A DNA stretch of 64,000 nt from an uncultured Flavobacteriales bacterium (GTDB lineage: Bacteria; Bacteroidota; Bacteroidia; Flavobacteriales; UBA1820): assembly GCA_938023515.1 (NCBI GenBank), contig CALJDR010000053.1, forward strand, positions 34,495-98,494, given 5' to 3'. Below the pieces are notes generated by a model. It saw only the letters and a list, made by a program, of their open reading frames with translations, ran no database searches and was not told the DNA's origin. Position numbers and translations under genes: made by a program. Below, in pieces: positions 17,613 to 29,446 of the stretch (position 1 is its first letter; each line of letters begins with the position of its first letter).

Positions 17613-19436
17613 ATGGAAAAAGAATTGAAACACCCTCTCCGCAGTGCCCAGACGATGGATTCCCGCCGTATGGCAGGGGCGCGCAGCCTGTGGAGGGCCA
17701 ACGGAATGAAGAAAGAACAGATGGGCCGTCCGGTCATCGCGATCGCCAATTCGTTCACCCAATTCGTGCCCGGACATGTGCATTTGCACCAGGTGGGGCA
17801 GATGGTTCGGGAAGAAGTGGAAAAAATGGGGTGTTTTGCAGCTGAGTTCGATACGATCGCCGTCGATGACGGGATCGCTATGGGGCACGACGGGATGCTT
17901 TACTCGCTCCCTTCGCGCGAGATCATCGCGGACAGCGTGGAATATATGGTCAATGCCCACAAAGCCGATGCTTTGGTGTGCATCAGCAACTGCGACAAGA
18001 TAACACCGGGGATGCTGATGGCAGCCATGCGCCTGAATATCCCGACGATATTCGTTTCCGGGGGGCCGATGGAGGCCGGGAATTTCCGCGGGCGCGGGGT
18101 TGACCTGATCGATGCGATGGTGATGAGCGCCGACGAGAGCGTTTCCGATGAAGATATAAAAGAGTTGGAAGATTGTGCGTGCCCGGGCTGCGGTTCGTGC
18201 TCGGGGATGTTCACGGCCAATTCGATGAACTGCCTGGCCGAGGCGATCGGGATGGCTTTCCCGGGGAACGGGACGGTCGTAGCCACGCATAAAAACCGCG
18301 AAAGGCTGTTCAAAAAAGCTGCGAAGACTATCGTAGAGATCGCCGGGCGGTACTATTACGACGGCGACGATTCTGTGCTTCCGCGTTCGGTAGCTACGAA
18401 ATCGGCGTTCGAGAATGCGATGTCGCTCGATATCGCGATGGGCGGTTCGACCAATACGGTGCTGCACCTGTTGGCAGTGGCCCACGAGGCCGGTGTGGAT
18501 TTCACAATGGCGGACATAGACCGCCTTTCGCGCCATGTGCCGGTGCTTTGCAAGGTAGCCCCGAACGGGCACTACCATGTACAGGATGTGAACCGCGCAG
18601 GCGGTATCATGGCGATCCTGGGGGTATTGGCGCGGGCCGGGCTGGTGGATGTATTGGTAAACCGGGCTGACGGCCGCACCTTGGCCGATGTACTGCGCGA
18701 ATACGATGCCGCGTCCCCCGGTTTTTCCGACGAAGCGAAAAAACTTTACCTCAGTGCTCCCGCAGGACGTTTTTCCAACGTGATGGGTTCGCAGGAGACG
18801 TATTATAAAGAAATGGATACCGACCGGGAGAACGGTTGCATCCGCGAAGTGGAACACGCGTATTTCCGGGACGGCGGCCTGGCTGTACTCTTCGGCAATA
18901 TCGCTGCCGGCGGCTGTATCGTCAAGACGGCCGGGGTAGATCCTTCGCTTTTCACCTTTAAGGGGAAGGCCATAGTGTTCGAATCGCAGGAACAGGCGGT
19001 AGACGGTATTCTGGGCGGGAAAGTGAAAGCCGGCGACGTGGTGGTGATCCGCTACGAGGGTCCCAAGGGCGGTCCCGGTATGCAGGAAATGCTGTACCCG
19101 ACCTCTTACCTGAAATCCAAACACTTGGGCAAAGAGTGCGCGCTGATCACCGACGGGCGCTTTTCCGGGGGGTCTTCGGGGCTTTCCATCGGGCACGTGT
19201 CGCCCGAGGCGGCGGCTGGTGGAGCGATCGCCGTGGTGGAAGACGGAGACGAAATAGAGATCAATATTCCGGAGCGTAAGATAAACCTGCTGGTGGACGA
19301 GGCCGAAATGGACCGCCGCCTGAAGGCTATGAAAGAATTCAAACCCGTATCCCGCGAGCGAGTCATTCCGCGCTCGCTTCAGGCGTATGCCCTGCTGGTG
19401 AGCTCGGCGGACAAAGGGGCCGTCAGGGAGATATGA
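17613..19436 (+). CDS. ilvD: Dihydroxy-acid dehydratase
   Basis: Dehydrates dihydroxy-isovalerate and dihydroxy-methylvalerate, the third common step to valine and isoleucine. The 607 residues are a full-length IlvD/Edd enzyme. Iron-sulfur cysteines are in [10 protein letters not shown] and [16 protein letters not shown], and the C-terminal signature is [21 protein letters not shown]. The ATG at 17613 is 27 nt past the attenuator. It is the first structural gene of the operon. Confidence 0.97.
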   Translation: MEKELKHPLRSAQTMDSRRMAGARSLWRANGMKKEQMGRPVIAIANSFTQFVPGHVHLHQVGQMVREEVEKMGCFAAEFDTIAVDDGIAMGHDGMLYSLPSREIIADSVEYMVNAHKADALVCISNCDKITPGMLMAAMRLNIPTIFVSGGPMEAGNFRGRGVDLIDAMVMSADESVSDEDIKELEDCACPGCGSCSGMFTANSMNCLAEAIGMAFPGNGTVVATHKNRERLFKKAAKTIVEIAGRYYYDGDDSVLPRSVATKSAFENAMSLDIAMGGSTNTVLHLLAVAHEAGVDFTMADIDRLSRHVPVLCKVAPNGHYHVQDVNRAGGIMAILGVLARAGLVDVLVNRADGRTLADVLREYDAASPGFSDEAKKLYLSAPAGRFSNVMGSQETYYKEMDTDRENGCIREVEHAYFRDGGLAVLFGNIAAGGCIVKTAGVDPSLFTFKGKAIVFESQEQAVDGILGGKVKAGDVVVIRYEGPKGGPGMQEMLYPTSYLKSKHLGKECALITDGRFSGGSSGLSIGHVSPEAAAGGAIAVVEDGDEIEINIPERKINLLVDEAEMDRRLKAMKEFKPVSRERVIPRSLQAYALLVSSADKGAVREI

Positions 19437-19475
19437 TTCAGATAACGGGTAACGATTTTTTCAATTTAAAAACCA

Positions 19476-21203
19476 ATGGAAACAAAAGAACGATCAGATA
19501 AACAGAATAGACAGACTCGCCGGCTTTCAGGTTCGCAGGCCATCATCGAGTCTTTCATTGCCGAAGAGGCGGATATTATTTTCGGATACCCCGGCGGGCA
19601 GATTATCCCGGTGTACGATGCGTTGTACGACTACCGGGACCGGATCAACCATATACTGGTGCGCCACGAACAGGGGGCTATTCATGCAGCCGAAGGGTAT
19701 GCGCGTGCCACGGGAAGGGTGGGCGTATGCATGGTTACATCCGGGCCGGGAGCGACCAACACGGTGACGGGCCTGGCCGATGCGATGCTCGATTCCACCC
19801 CGGTGGTACTCATCAGCGGGCAGGTAGGGGCCAACCTTTTGGGTTCGGACGCCTTCCAGGAAACTAACTTTATCGGGATCACCCAGGCGGTGACCAAATG
19901 GAACTGCCAGGTAAAACGGGCGCAGGATATTCCCGAAGCCATTGCCAAGGCGTTCTATATCGCCCGCAGCGGCCGTCCGGGCCCGGTAGTGGTCGATATC
20001 ACCAAGGATGCCCAGGTGGGGATGATGGATTTCTGCTATGAAAAGGTGGAAAATATCCGCAGCTATGTGCCGGCTCCGGCTCCCGACCGGGAAAAAGTGG
20101 CGGAAGCGGCTAAATTGATAAACTTTGCCAAAAGGCCGATGGCGTTGATCGGACAGGGGGTTATCCTCGGACAGGCCGAACAGGAGCTCGAAGCGTTCCT
20201 CAAAAAGAGCGGTATCCCGGCGGCTTCCACTTTGCTGGGACTTTCCGCCTTGCCGTCTGACCACCCGCAGAACGTGGGGATGCTCGGGATGCACGGCAAT
20301 TACGGCCCGAACATCAAAAATAAGGAATGCGACCTGCTCATCGCGATCGGCATGCGTTTCGACGACCGCGTGACGGGCAATCCGGACAAATTCGGCATCA
20401 ACGCCAAGATCGTCCACCTGGAGATAGACCCTTCGGAAGTGAACAAGATCGTCTATGCCGAGGTGCCAGTAGTGGGCGACGTCAAGCAGACGCTGCCGAT
20501 GCTTACCGAGATGATCTCGGAAAAAGACCATAAAGAGTGGATCGCCGAATTCCGGGCCTGCGACAAGGTCGAGAACCAGAAGATCATAGAAAAAGAACTC
20601 CACCCCAAATCCGGCGCTATCCGGATGGGAGAAGTAGTGCATAAGGTATCCGAAGCGACTGCCGGGAAAGCTATCATGGTGACCGACGTAGGCCAGCACC
20701 AGATGTTCGCTGCCCGGTATTTCCGGTACACCACCCCGCGGAGTATCATTACTTCCGGCGGCCTGGGAACGATGGGCTTCGGGCTGCCGGCAGCTATCGG
20801 CGCCAAGTTGGGCTGCCCCGAAAAAGAAGTGGTATTGTTCGTAGGGGACGGCGGCCTGCAGATGAATATTCAGGAATTGGCTACCATCATGCAGAGCGGC
20901 GTGGGGGTGAAAATCATCCTGCTGAACAACAGTTTTCTGGGGATGGTGCGCCAGTGGCAGGAGCTTTTCTACAACCACCGCTATTCGTTCACCGATCTGC
21001 TCAGCCCGGATTATTCCCTGATCGCCCAGGCCAATAAAGTAGATTACGCTCTGGTGGAAAAACGGGAGGATCTGGACAGCGCCATCGAAAAGATGCTGGC
21101 CGCCGAAGGGGCCTGCCTGCTGGAAGTCCGGGTGGAAAAAGAAGGGGATGTATTCCCGATGGTCCCCGCCGGCGCTGCCGTAGCGGACATTATGCTTGAA
21201 TAA
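19476..21203 (+). CDS. ilvB: Acetolactate synthase, large (catalytic) subunit
   Basis: A ThDP-dependent enzyme joining two pyruvates, or pyruvate and 2-oxobutyrate. 575 residues: an N-terminal PYR domain with the catalytic Glu in RHEQGAIHAAEGYAR, a central FAD domain, and a C-terminal ThDP domain with GDGGLQMNIQELATI (GDG...N motif). The ilvN regulatory subunit follows by 21 bp. The first about 20 residues are poorly conserved; the start at 19476 is the only ATG close to the ilvD stop. Confidence 0.97.
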   Translation: METKERSDKQNRQTRRLSGSQAIIESFIAEEADIIFGYPGGQIIPVYDALYDYRDRINHILVRHEQGAIHAAEGYARATGRVGVCMVTSGPGATNTVTGLADAMLDSTPVVLISGQVGANLLGSDAFQETNFIGITQAVTKWNCQVKRAQDIPEAIAKAFYIARSGRPGPVVVDITKDAQVGMMDFCYEKVENIRSYVPAPAPDREKVAEAAKLINFAKRPMALIGQGVILGQAEQELEAFLKKSGIPAASTLLGLSALPSDHPQNVGMLGMHGNYGPNIKNKECDLLIAIGMRFDDRVTGNPDKFGINAKIVHLEIDPSEVNKIVYAEVPVVGDVKQTLPMLTEMISEKDHKEWIAEFRACDKVENQKIIEKELHPKSGAIRMGEVVHKVSEATAGKAIMVTDVGQHQMFAARYFRYTTPRSIITSGGLGTMGFGLPAAIGAKLGCPEKEVVLFVGDGGLQMNIQELATIMQSGVGVKIILLNNSFLGMVRQWQELFYNHRYSFTDLLSPDYSLIAQANKVDYALVEKREDLDSAIEKMLAAEGACLLEVRVEKEGDVFPMVPAGAAVADIMLE

Positions 21204-21224
21204 CGACAAAGAAGACTTCAGACC

Positions 21225-21788
21225 ATGGAAAAAGAATATATACTGACGGTTTTTTCGGAGAACAAAGTGGGTATCCTCAACCAGATAACCACGGTGCTCA
21301 CCTGCCGCAACATCAACATCGAGAGCCTGACCACTTCGGAATCGGCCGCGAGCGGAATACACCGCTTCACCATTGTGGTGAACACCGATCCGGAAAAGGT
21401 CGACAAGCTCGTGTGCCAGATTGAAAAGAAGATAGAGGTGCTCAAAGCTTTTGTCAACACTCCGGACGAGGTGGTGCAGCAGGAGATAGCCCTTTACAAG
21501 GTCTCCCGCAACCGCAACGTGGAAAACCTGGTGCGCGACCATCATGTCCGCATCCTGGAAATAGGCGAGGACTGCATCGTGCTGGAAAAGACCGGACACA
21601 AGGAGGAAACGCAGGAGTTGCTGGAACTACTCCGCCCGTACGGGGTGTACCAGTTTGCCCGCACGGGGCTGGTGGCCATCGTCAAGGACAAGGACAATCT
21701 GCTGGACGAATGTCCGGGCTGCAAACCTTTAATCATAGAAAATTTTGACAGTCTGTCAAACGATCGAAATAAAAACAAAACGGAATAA
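21225..21788 (+). CDS. ilvN: Acetolactate synthase, small (regulatory) subunit
   Basis: 187 residues with an N-terminal ACT domain (YILTVFSENKVGILNQIT..RNINIESL), which binds valine for feedback inhibition, and the ALS_ss_C domain after about residue 80. It is encoded directly after ilvB, its partner in the holoenzyme, and 22 bp before ilvC. Confidence 0.94.
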   Translation: MEKEYILTVFSENKVGILNQITTVLTCRNINIESLTTSESAASGIHRFTIVVNTDPEKVDKLVCQIEKKIEVLKAFVNTPDEVVQQEIALYKVSRNRNVENLVRDHHVRILEIGEDCIVLEKTGHKEETQELLELLRPYGVYQFARTGLVAIVKDKDNLLDECPGCKPLIIENFDSLSNDRNKNKTE

Positions 21789-21810
21789 TCATTTAAATTT
21801 TTAAAACATC

Positions 21811-22857
21811 ATGGCAAAAATGAATTTCGGAGGAGTCGAGGAAAATGTGATCACCCGCGACGAATTCCCTCTCTCGAAAGCCCTTGAAACAATGAAGGAC
21901 GAAACGATAGCGGTAATCGGTTACGGCGTACAGGGTCCCGGTCAGTCGCTCAACCTCAAGGATAACGGTTTCAACGTGATCGTCGGCCAGCGCAAGAACA
22001 GCAAAAGCTGGGACAAGGCCGTAGCCGACGGATGGGTACCGGGCGAAACGCTTTTCGACATCGAAGAAGCCGCCGCCAAAGCGACCGTCATCCAGTACCT
22101 GTTGTCCGACGCCGGCCAGATCTCCCTGTGGCCGACGATCAAGAAACACCTTACTCCGGGCAAGGCCCTTTATTTCTCGCACGGTTTCGGTATTACCTAT
22201 AAAGAACGTACGGGCATCGTTCCCCCGGCCGATGTGGACGTGATCCTGATCGCCCCGAAAGGCTCCGGCACTTCGCTGCGCCGCATGTTCCTCCAGGGAC
22301 GCGGACTGAACTCCAGCTATGCGATCTTCCAGGACGCTACCGGCAAGGCTAAAGACCGTGTCGTAGCATTGGGTATCGGCGTAGGTTCGGGTTACCTGTT
22401 CGAGACGACGTTCAAGAAAGAGGTTTACTCCGACCTTACGGGCGAGCGCGGTACGCTGATGGGTGCTATCCAGGGTATCTTTGCGGCCCAGTACGATACG
22501 CTGCGCGCCAACGGCCACACCCCGTCCGAAGCGTTCAACGAAACGGTGGAAGAGCTTTCGCAGAGCCTGATGCCGCTGATCGCCGAGAACGGAATGGATT
22601 GGATGTACGCCAACTGCTCGACCACGGCCCAGCGCGGTGCGCTCGACTGGTGGAAGAAGTTCCGCGACGCCGCCAAACCGGTATTCGAAGAGCTTTACAA
22701 AGAAGTGGCTGCCGGCAACGAAGCCCAGCGTTCCATCGATACCAACAGCAAGCCGGACTACCGCGAAGGCCTCAATAAAGAACTCGAGGAGATGCGCAAT
22801 TCCGAGATGTGGCAGGCAGGCGCCGTAGTGCGTAAGCTCCGTCCGGAAAACAACTAA
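21811..22857 (+). CDS. ilvC: Ketol-acid reductoisomerase
   Basis: Isomerises and reduces acetolactate or acetohydroxybutyrate with NAD(P)H and magnesium. 348 residues with a Rossmann GYGVQGPGQSLNLKDNGF segment (usual families read GYGSQG). The cofactor loop VGQRKNSKSWDKA has the Arg/Ser residues that favour NADPH. The catalytic Glu region is SLMPLIAENGMDWMYANCS. The variant Rossmann loop is what I remember for Bacteroidetes IlvC. A 158-bp gap without a gene precedes leuA. Confidence 0.96.
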   Translation: MAKMNFGGVEENVITRDEFPLSKALETMKDETIAVIGYGVQGPGQSLNLKDNGFNVIVGQRKNSKSWDKAVADGWVPGETLFDIEEAAAKATVIQYLLSDAGQISLWPTIKKHLTPGKALYFSHGFGITYKERTGIVPPADVDVILIAPKGSGTSLRRMFLQGRGLNSSYAIFQDATGKAKDRVVALGIGVGSGYLFETTFKKEVYSDLTGERGTLMGAIQGIFAAQYDTLRANGHTPSEAFNETVEELSQSLMPLIAENGMDWMYANCSTTAQRGALDWWKKFRDAAKPVFEELYKEVAAGNEAQRSIDTNSKPDYREGLNKELEEMRNSEMWQAGAVVRKLRPENN

Positions 22858-23015
22858 ACCCGCTGCCCGGATGCCGGGTACGGAAATATGACGGGCTGTT
22901 TTGGCCCTGGCCTGCCGCCCCTGACCGGACGGCAGGTCCCTAAGCCGGGAGTGAAACGAAGATTCCGGCCCACCGAAAAAGAAATAAAAAAAGGGGGAGA
23001 ACCCCGGAAAATACC

Positions 23016-24506
23016 ATGAGTGATAAAGTTTACATATTCGACACCACACTCCGCGACGCCGAACAGGTGCCCGGCTGCCAGCTCAATACCATCGAAAAGA
23101 TAGAAGTGGCCCGCCAGCTGGAAAAACTGGGTGTGGACATCATCGAAGCGGGGTTCCCGATCTCCAGTCCGGGCGATTTCAACTCGGTGGTGGAAATATC
23201 GAAAGCGGTGACCACCCCGACGATCTGCGCCCTTACCCGCGCGGTGAAAAAAGATATCGAGGTCGCGGCCGATGCGCTGAAACATGCCAAGCGGGGCCGT
23301 ATTCATACCGGGATCGGGACATCCCCGTACCATATTTATGAAAAACTGAATTCCGATCCCCAGGAGATCATCCGCCGGGCGGAAGAGGCGGTGAAATACG
23401 CCCGTACGTTCGTGGACGACGTGGAATTCTACGCCGAGGATGCGGGCCGTACGGAGGAAGAATACCTGGCCCGGGTGGTCGAGGCCGTGATCAAAGCCGG
23501 TGCAACGGTGGTCAATATCCCCGATACGACGGGATACTGCCTGCCTTCGGAATATGGGGCCAAGATCGCGTACCTGATGAACAACGTGCCCAACATCGAC
23601 AAGGCTATTATTTCCACCCACTGCCACAACGACCTGGGAATGGCTACGGCCAATACCATCGCGGCCATTATGAACGGGGCACGCCAGGCGGAGGTGACCA
23701 TCAATGGTTTGGGCGAGCGGGCTGGCAATACGGCCCTCGAGGAAGTGGTGATGGCTATCGCCTGCCACAAAAACCTCAATTTCGAGGTAGGGATCAATAC
23801 CAAGGAGATCATCAATTCCAGCCATTTGGTGTCCAACCTGATGCGCGTGCCGGTACAGCCGAACAAGGCGATCGTAGGGCGCAATGCCTTTGCGCATTCT
23901 TCGGGGATCCACCAGGATGGGGTGCTCAAGAGCCGCGAAACATACGAGATCATCGATCCGGCAGACGTAGGGGTAGACCAATCGAGTATTATCCTGACGG
24001 CCCGCAGCGGCCGTGCAGCGCTGAAACATCACCTCAAGGAATTGGGTTACAGTCCGGAAGGCGAGGAACTGGATGCGATCTACCAAAAATTCCTCGAACT
24101 GGCCGACAAGAAAAAGGATATCTCCATCCGCGACCTGGAAGTGCTGGCCGGGCGTACGAAAACGGATATGCCGCTCAAACTGGAGACGCTCCAGGTGGTG
24201 TGCGGGCAGTCCACGGTTCCTACGGCGACGGTGCAAATCAGTTTCGGCGGGGATACGTTTACCGAGACGGCCAGCGGCAACGGCCCGGTGGATGCGGCTT
24301 TCAATGCGGTGAAGAGCATTACCAAGCGCCGGGTGCATATCGAGGAATTTCTCGTACAGGCCATTACGCGCGGTAGCGACGACTTGGGCAAAGTGCATTT
24401 GCAGGTATCACACAAGGGCAAGGTGTACTATGGTTTCGGGGCCAATACAGACATCGTAACGGCTTCCGTGGAGTCGCTGCTCGATGCGCTGAGCAAGATC
24501 GCCTGA
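23016..24506 (+). CDS. leuA: 2-isopropylmalate synthase
   Basis: Condenses acetyl-CoA and 2-oxoisovalerate, committing carbon to leucine. 496 residues: a DRE-TIM barrel starting [12 protein letters not shown] (the common form is RDGEQ) with the metal-binding [15 protein letters not shown], and a C-terminal LeuA dimerisation/allosteric domain from about 365 that would bind leucine. The barrel's Ala for Gly next to the catalytic Arg-Asp is also seen in homocitrate or citramalate-type relatives, but context supports leucine synthesis. Confidence 0.93.
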   Translation: MSDKVYIFDTTLRDAEQVPGCQLNTIEKIEVARQLEKLGVDIIEAGFPISSPGDFNSVVEISKAVTTPTICALTRAVKKDIEVAADALKHAKRGRIHTGIGTSPYHIYEKLNSDPQEIIRRAEEAVKYARTFVDDVEFYAEDAGRTEEEYLARVVEAVIKAGATVVNIPDTTGYCLPSEYGAKIAYLMNNVPNIDKAIISTHCHNDLGMATANTIAAIMNGARQAEVTINGLGERAGNTALEEVVMAIACHKNLNFEVGINTKEIINSSHLVSNLMRVPVQPNKAIVGRNAFAHSSGIHQDGVLKSRETYEIIDPADVGVDQSSIILTARSGRAALKHHLKELGYSPEGEELDAIYQKFLELADKKKDISIRDLEVLAGRTKTDMPLKLETLQVVCGQSTVPTATVQISFGGDTFTETASGNGPVDAAFNAVKSITKRRVHIEEFLVQAITRGSDDLGKVHLQVSHKGKVYYGFGANTDIVTASVESLLDALSKIA

Positions 24507-25016
24507 CCAAGTGACCCTGGTGGGCAGGAAGGGGACAATATTCGGCGGTAATTGTCGAATTATTCCAAACTGCCCTGTCCGGGCACGGACTTAACTTTCT
24601 TTTGTCTTGCCAAAAGGCCGGGAGCCCCGGCAAGGCATAAAAGAAAAGGCAACCGTTCAGCGACAACAGTCGCCCCTGCGCTAACAGTTTCCTTCGCTTG
24701 CTACCGCTGCACGATGAAAACAGACGCTCCGGGCGGGTAAGTGAAAAGGGCCGCTGCGTTTGCGAGCGAACAGCCCCGGAAGGGCTGAAACATGACGCCC
24801 GATGCTTTAAGGTCCTTTCGGGGTGTAAAGAGAGCAAAGCAAACCATCCGGGAGGACAGCCTCTCTTTCTTTTCCGTTCAGCCGGGATCACCCGGTCTTT
24901 TGAGCCGGCAAAAGAAAGTGGAATCCGGGTGTCTCCGGCGGAACAGGAGAAAACGCCTTGCGATAAAAATCGAGATTTTAACCGGAAGAAAAAGATACGA
25001 TAGAAAATAAAAATAG
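24507..25016 (+). other. 510-bp gap between leuA and leuC
   Basis: No convincing gene on either strand. It holds several short GC-rich fold-backs (for example around 24770-24790 and 24890-24910) and repeated AAAGAAAAG-like strings, but no T-run terminator and no leader peptide rich in Leu codons that I can find. The operon may continue through it, or an internal promoter may lie here. Confidence 0.4.
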
Positions 25017-26405
25017 ATGAACACATTATTCGACAAAATATGGGACGCCCATGTGGTGGGAAAAGTAGAAGGCGGTTCCGATATGTTGTACATAGACCGG
25101 CAGTATATCCACGAGGTGACCAGCCCTCAGGCTTTCGAGGGGCTCCGCCGGCGGGGGACGAAAGTTTTCCGTCCTGCACAGGTCACCGCCAGTCCTGACC
25201 ATAATATCCCGACCGAACATCAGGAACTCCCCCCGCGAGATCCCCAGTCCCGCGTACAGGTGGAGACTTTGGTGAAGAATTGCCGGGAAAACGGCATCGA
25301 ACTTTTCGGGGTGGGAACTCCCCGCAACGGCATTATCCATGTCGTCGGCCCGCAGACCGGGCTTACCCGGCCGGGGATGACCATCGTGTGCGGGGACAGC
25401 CATACTTCTACCCACGGGGCGTTAGGCTGCGTCGCTTTCGGGATCGGGACCAGCGAAGTGGAAATGGTGTTAGCCTCCCAGTGTGTCCTTCAGGCGAAGC
25501 CTAAAACGATGCGTATCAGTGTCGAAGGGAAACTCGGCAAAGGCGTCGGTGCCAAAGACATCATCCTGTATATCATTTCTAAAATGGGCACAGGAGGCGG
25601 TACAGGCCATTTTATCGAGTTCTCCGGGAGCGCCATCCGCAGTCTTTCGATGGAAGGGCGGATGACGGTATGCAATATGAGCATCGAAATGGGTGCCCGT
25701 GGGGGTATGATAGCTCCGGACGAGGTGACTTTCGAATACCTGAAAGGCCGCGAATTTGCCCCGAAAGGGCAAGAGTGGAACCAAGCGGTGGAATATTGGA
25801 AAACGCTCCGCAGCGAACCGGACGCTGTGTTCGATACGGAAGTTTCGTTCGATGCGGCCGATATTGCTCCGATGATTACCTACGGGACCAATCCCGGTAT
25901 GGGTCTGGAAATAACCGGCAGCATTCCTTCGGCCGGACAATCGGACGAAAAATCCCGCGTTTCTTTTCAGAAAGCGCTGGATTATATGGGATTCCGGGAA
26001 GGGGAGCCGATGATCGGCAAAAGGGTGGATTACGTGTTCGTGGGCAGTTGTACCAACGGCCGGATCGAAGACCTGCGGGCTTTCGCCGCCTATGTGAAAG
26101 GAAAAAAGAAGGCGCCGGGCGTAACGGCCTGGATCGTTCCCGGGAGCAAGGAAGTCGAACGGATAGCTATCGAAGAAGGGATAAAAGACGTGCTGGAAGC
26201 CGCCGGATTTGCCCTGCGCCAGCCCGGATGCTCGGCCTGCCTGGCGATGAACGACGACAAAGTTCCCGCCGGAAAATACTGCGTATCCACCTCGAACCGC
26301 AATTTCGAAGGTCGGCAGGGTCCCGGTGCGCGGACGCTTCTGGCCGGCCCGCTGGTGGCTGCCGCGGCTGCTGTGACCGGAGTAGTGACCGACCCCCGCT
26401 CCTAA
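25017..26405 (+). CDS. leuC: 3-isopropylmalate dehydratase, large subunit
   Basis: The aconitase-type half of isopropylmalate isomerase, 462 residues. The 4Fe-4S cysteines are in [14 protein letters not shown] and [11 protein letters not shown]; the substrate loop [12 protein letters not shown] is present. The small subunit LeuD is encoded 32 bp downstream. Length and motifs match the bacterial two-subunit enzyme. Confidence 0.96.
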   Translation: MNTLFDKIWDAHVVGKVEGGSDMLYIDRQYIHEVTSPQAFEGLRRRGTKVFRPAQVTASPDHNIPTEHQELPPRDPQSRVQVETLVKNCRENGIELFGVGTPRNGIIHVVGPQTGLTRPGMTIVCGDSHTSTHGALGCVAFGIGTSEVEMVLASQCVLQAKPKTMRISVEGKLGKGVGAKDIILYIISKMGTGGGTGHFIEFSGSAIRSLSMEGRMTVCNMSIEMGARGGMIAPDEVTFEYLKGREFAPKGQEWNQAVEYWKTLRSEPDAVFDTEVSFDAADIAPMITYGTNPGMGLEITGSIPSAGQSDEKSRVSFQKALDYMGFREGEPMIGKRVDYVFVGSCTNGRIEDLRAFAAYVKGKKKAPGVTAWIVPGSKEVERIAIEEGIKDVLEAAGFALRQPGCSACLAMNDDKVPAGKYCVSTSNRNFEGRQGPGARTLLAGPLVAAAAAVTGVVTDPRS

Positions 26406-26437
26406 AGATTATCCGACCCATTAAGGAAAGAACGACC

Positions 26438-27028
26438 ATGATAGAAAAATTTACCATACTCACCTCCACGGCAGTGCCCGTGAACATAGAGAACATCGAT
26501 ACCGACCAGATCATTCCCGCGCGTTTCCTGAAGGCCACGTCCCGGGAAGGCTTCGGGGAAAATCTGTTCCGCGACTGGCGGTACGGCCAGGACGGCGCGC
26601 CTAAAGCCGATTTTGTGCTCAATCAGGGGACATACAAAGGAAAGGTGCTGGTCGCCGGGAAGAACTTCGGCTGCGGCTCCAGCCGGGAACATGCGGCCTG
26701 GGCTATCTCTGGCGGCGGCTTCCGGGCGGTGGTGTCAAGTTTTTTCGCGGATATTTTCCGTGGGAACGCGCTGAACAACGGCCTTTTGCCGGTACAGGTA
26801 TCTCCTGAATTTTTAGCGGGTATTTTCCGGGCGATCGAGGCCGATCCTTCCGTGGAAATAACCATCGATCTTCCGGCACAGACCATTACCGTACCGGGCA
26901 TGGGGAGCGAGCGATTCGAGATCACTGCGTACAAGAAAGAATGCTTGGTAAATGGCTACGATGATGTGGACTACCTGGTTAGCATGCGCGACAAGGTGGA
27001 GGATTTTGAAAAGAAAAGAACGAAATAA
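26438..27028 (+). CDS. leuD: 3-isopropylmalate dehydratase, small subunit
   Basis: 196 residues with the swivel-domain signature [15 protein letters not shown] and [13 protein letters not shown]. The reading frame stays open far upstream across leuC, but the true start is ATG 26438: it follows AAGGAAAG and begins [15 protein letters not shown] as in the family. It acts with LeuC to convert 2- to 3-isopropylmalate. Confidence 0.95.
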   Translation: MIEKFTILTSTAVPVNIENIDTDQIIPARFLKATSREGFGENLFRDWRYGQDGAPKADFVLNQGTYKGKVLVAGKNFGCGSSREHAAWAISGGGFRAVVSSFFADIFRGNALNNGLLPVQVSPEFLAGIFRAIEADPSVEITIDLPAQTITVPGMGSERFEITAYKKECLVNGYDDVDYLVSMRDKVEDFEKKRTK

Positions 27029-27040
27029 AACCGACGGACG

Positions 27041-28108
27041 ATGGAATTTAAGATAGGAGTGCTTCCTGGGGACGGGATAGGCCCGGAGATCACGGCCCAG
27101 GCCGTAAAAGCAGTGGATGCCGTATGCCGTAAGTTCGGACATGCCGTAAAATACACTTATGCCCAGGTAGGGGCGGCCGCGATCGATGAATACGGGAATC
27201 CGTATCCGGAGCAAACGCATAAAGTGTGCATGGATTCCGATGCCGTGCTGTTCGGTGCCATCGGCGATCCGCGATTCGACAACGACCCCTCGGCCAAAGT
27301 ACGGCCCGAGCAAGGACTTCTGGCTATGCGCAAAGCATTGGGTCTGTATGCCAATATACGCCCGGTCTCCCCGTTCGCTTCACTGCTTTACCGTTCGCCG
27401 CTCCGCAAGGAGATCGTCGAAGGGGCGGATTTCGTGTTCCTGCGGGAACTCACCGGCGGGATGTATTTCGGCCGTCCGCAAGGACGTTCCGAGGATGGAA
27501 AGACGGCTTACGATACCTGCGTTTATTCCCGGGAAGAGATCGAGCGGATCTGCCGTCTGGCGTTCGATTACGCCATGGGGCGCCGCAAGAAGCTCACAGT
27601 AGTGGATAAAGCCAACGTACTGGCTACTTCACGCCTGTGGCGCCAGACGGTACAGGAAATAGCCCCGGATTATCCCCAAGTCGAGGTAGAATATATGTTT
27701 GTCGACAATGCGGCGATGAAGATTATCCAGCAGCCGTCCCATTTCGATGTGATCGTGACCGAGAATATGTTCGGCGACATCCTTACCGACGAGGCAAGCG
27801 TGATCACCGGTTCGCTGGGGCTTCTGCCTTCGGCGTCCGTAGGGGTGCACACCTCGCTTTTCGAGCCGATACACGGTTCGTATCCGCAGGCGGCCGGGAA
27901 AGACATCGCCAATCCGGTAGCGACTATCCTTTCGGCAGCCATGATGTTCGAATATGCTTTCTCCCTTCCGGAAGAAGGTGCAGCCATCCGTGCAGCGGTA
28001 GTCCGTTCGATCGCCGATGGGATCGTGACCGAAGATATCGCCGAGGCAGGCGTGAAGCCGTCCGGCACACAGGCGGTAGGGGATTACATCGCCGGGTTGA
28101 TCAAATGA
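27041..28108 (+). CDS. leuB: 3-isopropylmalate dehydrogenase
   Basis: An NAD-dependent oxidative decarboxylase, 355 residues, with GDGIGPEIT, substrate arginines in [38 protein letters not shown], and the NAD loop [21 protein letters not shown]. It starts 12 bp after leuD. The order leuC-leuD-leuB is tightly packed. Confidence 0.96.
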   Translation: MEFKIGVLPGDGIGPEITAQAVKAVDAVCRKFGHAVKYTYAQVGAAAIDEYGNPYPEQTHKVCMDSDAVLFGAIGDPRFDNDPSAKVRPEQGLLAMRKALGLYANIRPVSPFASLLYRSPLRKEIVEGADFVFLRELTGGMYFGRPQGRSEDGKTAYDTCVYSREEIERICRLAFDYAMGRRKKLTVVDKANVLATSRLWRQTVQEIAPDYPQVEVEYMFVDNAAMKIIQQPSHFDVIVTENMFGDILTDEASVITGSLGLLPSASVGVHTSLFEPIHGSYPQAAGKDIANPVATILSAAMMFEYAFSLPEEGAAIRAAVVRSIADGIVTEDIAEAGVKPSGTQAVGDYIAGLIK

Positions 28109-28133
28109 ATGTGGTAGTAAAGACTAAGGAATC

Positions 28134-29393
28134 ATGGATTACGAAAACTATTTTCCGGCCCTTTCCGATGTGATGAAGGCCGAACAGACCCTCTCCGAGA
28201 TACTGGGGCCTACCCCGCTGCAAAAGAACAGGAACCTGTCGCAGCAATACGGAGCCAATGTGATGCTCAAACGCGAAGACCTGCAAATGGTCCGTTCGTA
28301 CAAGATACGGGGGGCGTACAACAAAATAAGATCCCTTTCCAAGGAAGAAGCTGCCCGGGGCGTGGTTTGCGCCAGCGCGGGCAACCATGCACAGGGAGTA
28401 GCCTATTCGTGCAGCAAACTGGGAATCAAGGGGCGGATTTTCATGCCTGTCACCACGCCTAAACAAAAGATAGGCCAGGTAAAGATGTTCGGGGGCGATT
28501 TTGTGGAAGTGGTGCTCACGGGCGATACGTTCGATGCGGCCAATAAAGCAGCGATCGAACAGTGCCAAAAAGACGGGATGGTATTTATTCCGCCGTTCGA
28601 CGATCCTAAAATCGTCGAAGGCCAGGGAACGGTCGGTTTGGAAATCATTCAGGAAGTAAAAGAACCGATAGATTATGTGTTCGTGCCGCTGGGCGGCGGG
28701 GGTCTTATTTCCGGGGTGGGAAGCGTTCTCCGCCAGATGAGCCCTTCGACCAAGATCATCGGGGTAGAACCGGCCGGTGCGGCGAGCATGAAGGCTTCGC
28801 TGGCCTGTGGCAAAGTGGTCACTCTGGATGAGGTCGACAAATTCGTAGACGGGGCTGCGGTGCAGACCGTAGGCGAGCTCACGTTTTCTCTCTGCAAGCG
28901 GGTATGCGACGACATTAGCGCCGTACCCGAAGGCAAGGTATGCACCACGATTCTCAAGCTCTACAATTCGGATGCCATCGTAGTCGAACCGGCCGGGGCT
29001 TTGAGCATTAGTGCGCTCGATTTTTACAAGGATGAGATAAAGGGCAAAAATGTCGTGTGCATCGTCAGCGGCAGTAACAACGATATCACCCGGATGGAGG
29101 AGATCAAGGAGCGTTCGCTGTTGTACGAGGGGCTTAAACACTACTTCATTGTTCGTTTTCCTCAGCGGAGCGGGGCATTGAAGAGTTTTGTAAGCGATGT
29201 GTTAGGTCCTACGGATGATATCACATTCTTCGAGTACAAGAAAAAAACGGCCCGTGAAAAAGGCCCTGCAATGATCGGCATCGAGCTGCAGAAAAAAGAA
29301 GACTACCAGTCGCTGGTGGAACGTATGCAGCAACAGGGGATCAAGTATCAGTATATCAACGATAATCTGACGCTTTTCGAGCTGCTTATCTGA
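28134..29393 (+). CDS. ilvA: Threonine ammonia-lyase (biosynthetic)
   Basis: Makes 2-oxobutyrate, the isoleucine precursor. 419 residues: a PLP domain with the Schiff-base Lys in RSYKIRGAYNK and phosphate loop PLGGGGLISG, then one C-terminal ACT-like regulatory domain (YFIVRFPQRSGALKSFVSD). That short form differs from E. coli IlvA, which has two such modules. It closes the operon. A weak fold-back at 29413-29451 may end the transcript and overlaps the tRNA-Gly promoter. Confidence 0.94.
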   Translation: MDYENYFPALSDVMKAEQTLSEILGPTPLQKNRNLSQQYGANVMLKREDLQMVRSYKIRGAYNKIRSLSKEEAARGVVCASAGNHAQGVAYSCSKLGIKGRIFMPVTTPKQKIGQVKMFGGDFVEVVLTGDTFDAANKAAIEQCQKDGMVFIPPFDDPKIVEGQGTVGLEIIQEVKEPIDYVFVPLGGGGLISGVGSVLRQMSPSTKIIGVEPAGAASMKASLACGKVVTLDEVDKFVDGAAVQTVGELTFSLCKRVCDDISAVPEGKVCTTILKLYNSDAIVVEPAGALSISALDFYKDEIKGKNVVCIVSGSNNDITRMEEIKERSLLYEGLKHYFIVRFPQRSGALKSFVSDVLGPTDDITFFEYKKKTAREKGPAMIGIELQKKEDYQSLVERMQQQGIKYQYINDNLTLFELLI

Positions 29394-29446
29394 TCGCCGG
29401 CACTGTGATTCGCCAAAAATTGATAAGGGAATATCCCTGGAAATTT

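Noticed and set aside
19527..21599. 690-codon minus-strand frame opposite ilvB/ilvN
   Set aside because: Shadow of two certain genes; no domain or signal sequence recognised.
24507..25016. Small genes in the leuA-leuC gap
   Set aside because: Several 60-100 codon frames exist on both strands, but they overlap one another, have no consistent start sites and resemble no family.
25670..27028. 452-codon plus-strand frame ending with leuD
   Set aside because: Only the last 196 codons are LeuD; the upstream part is an out-of-frame reading of leuC, so the start was set at 26438.
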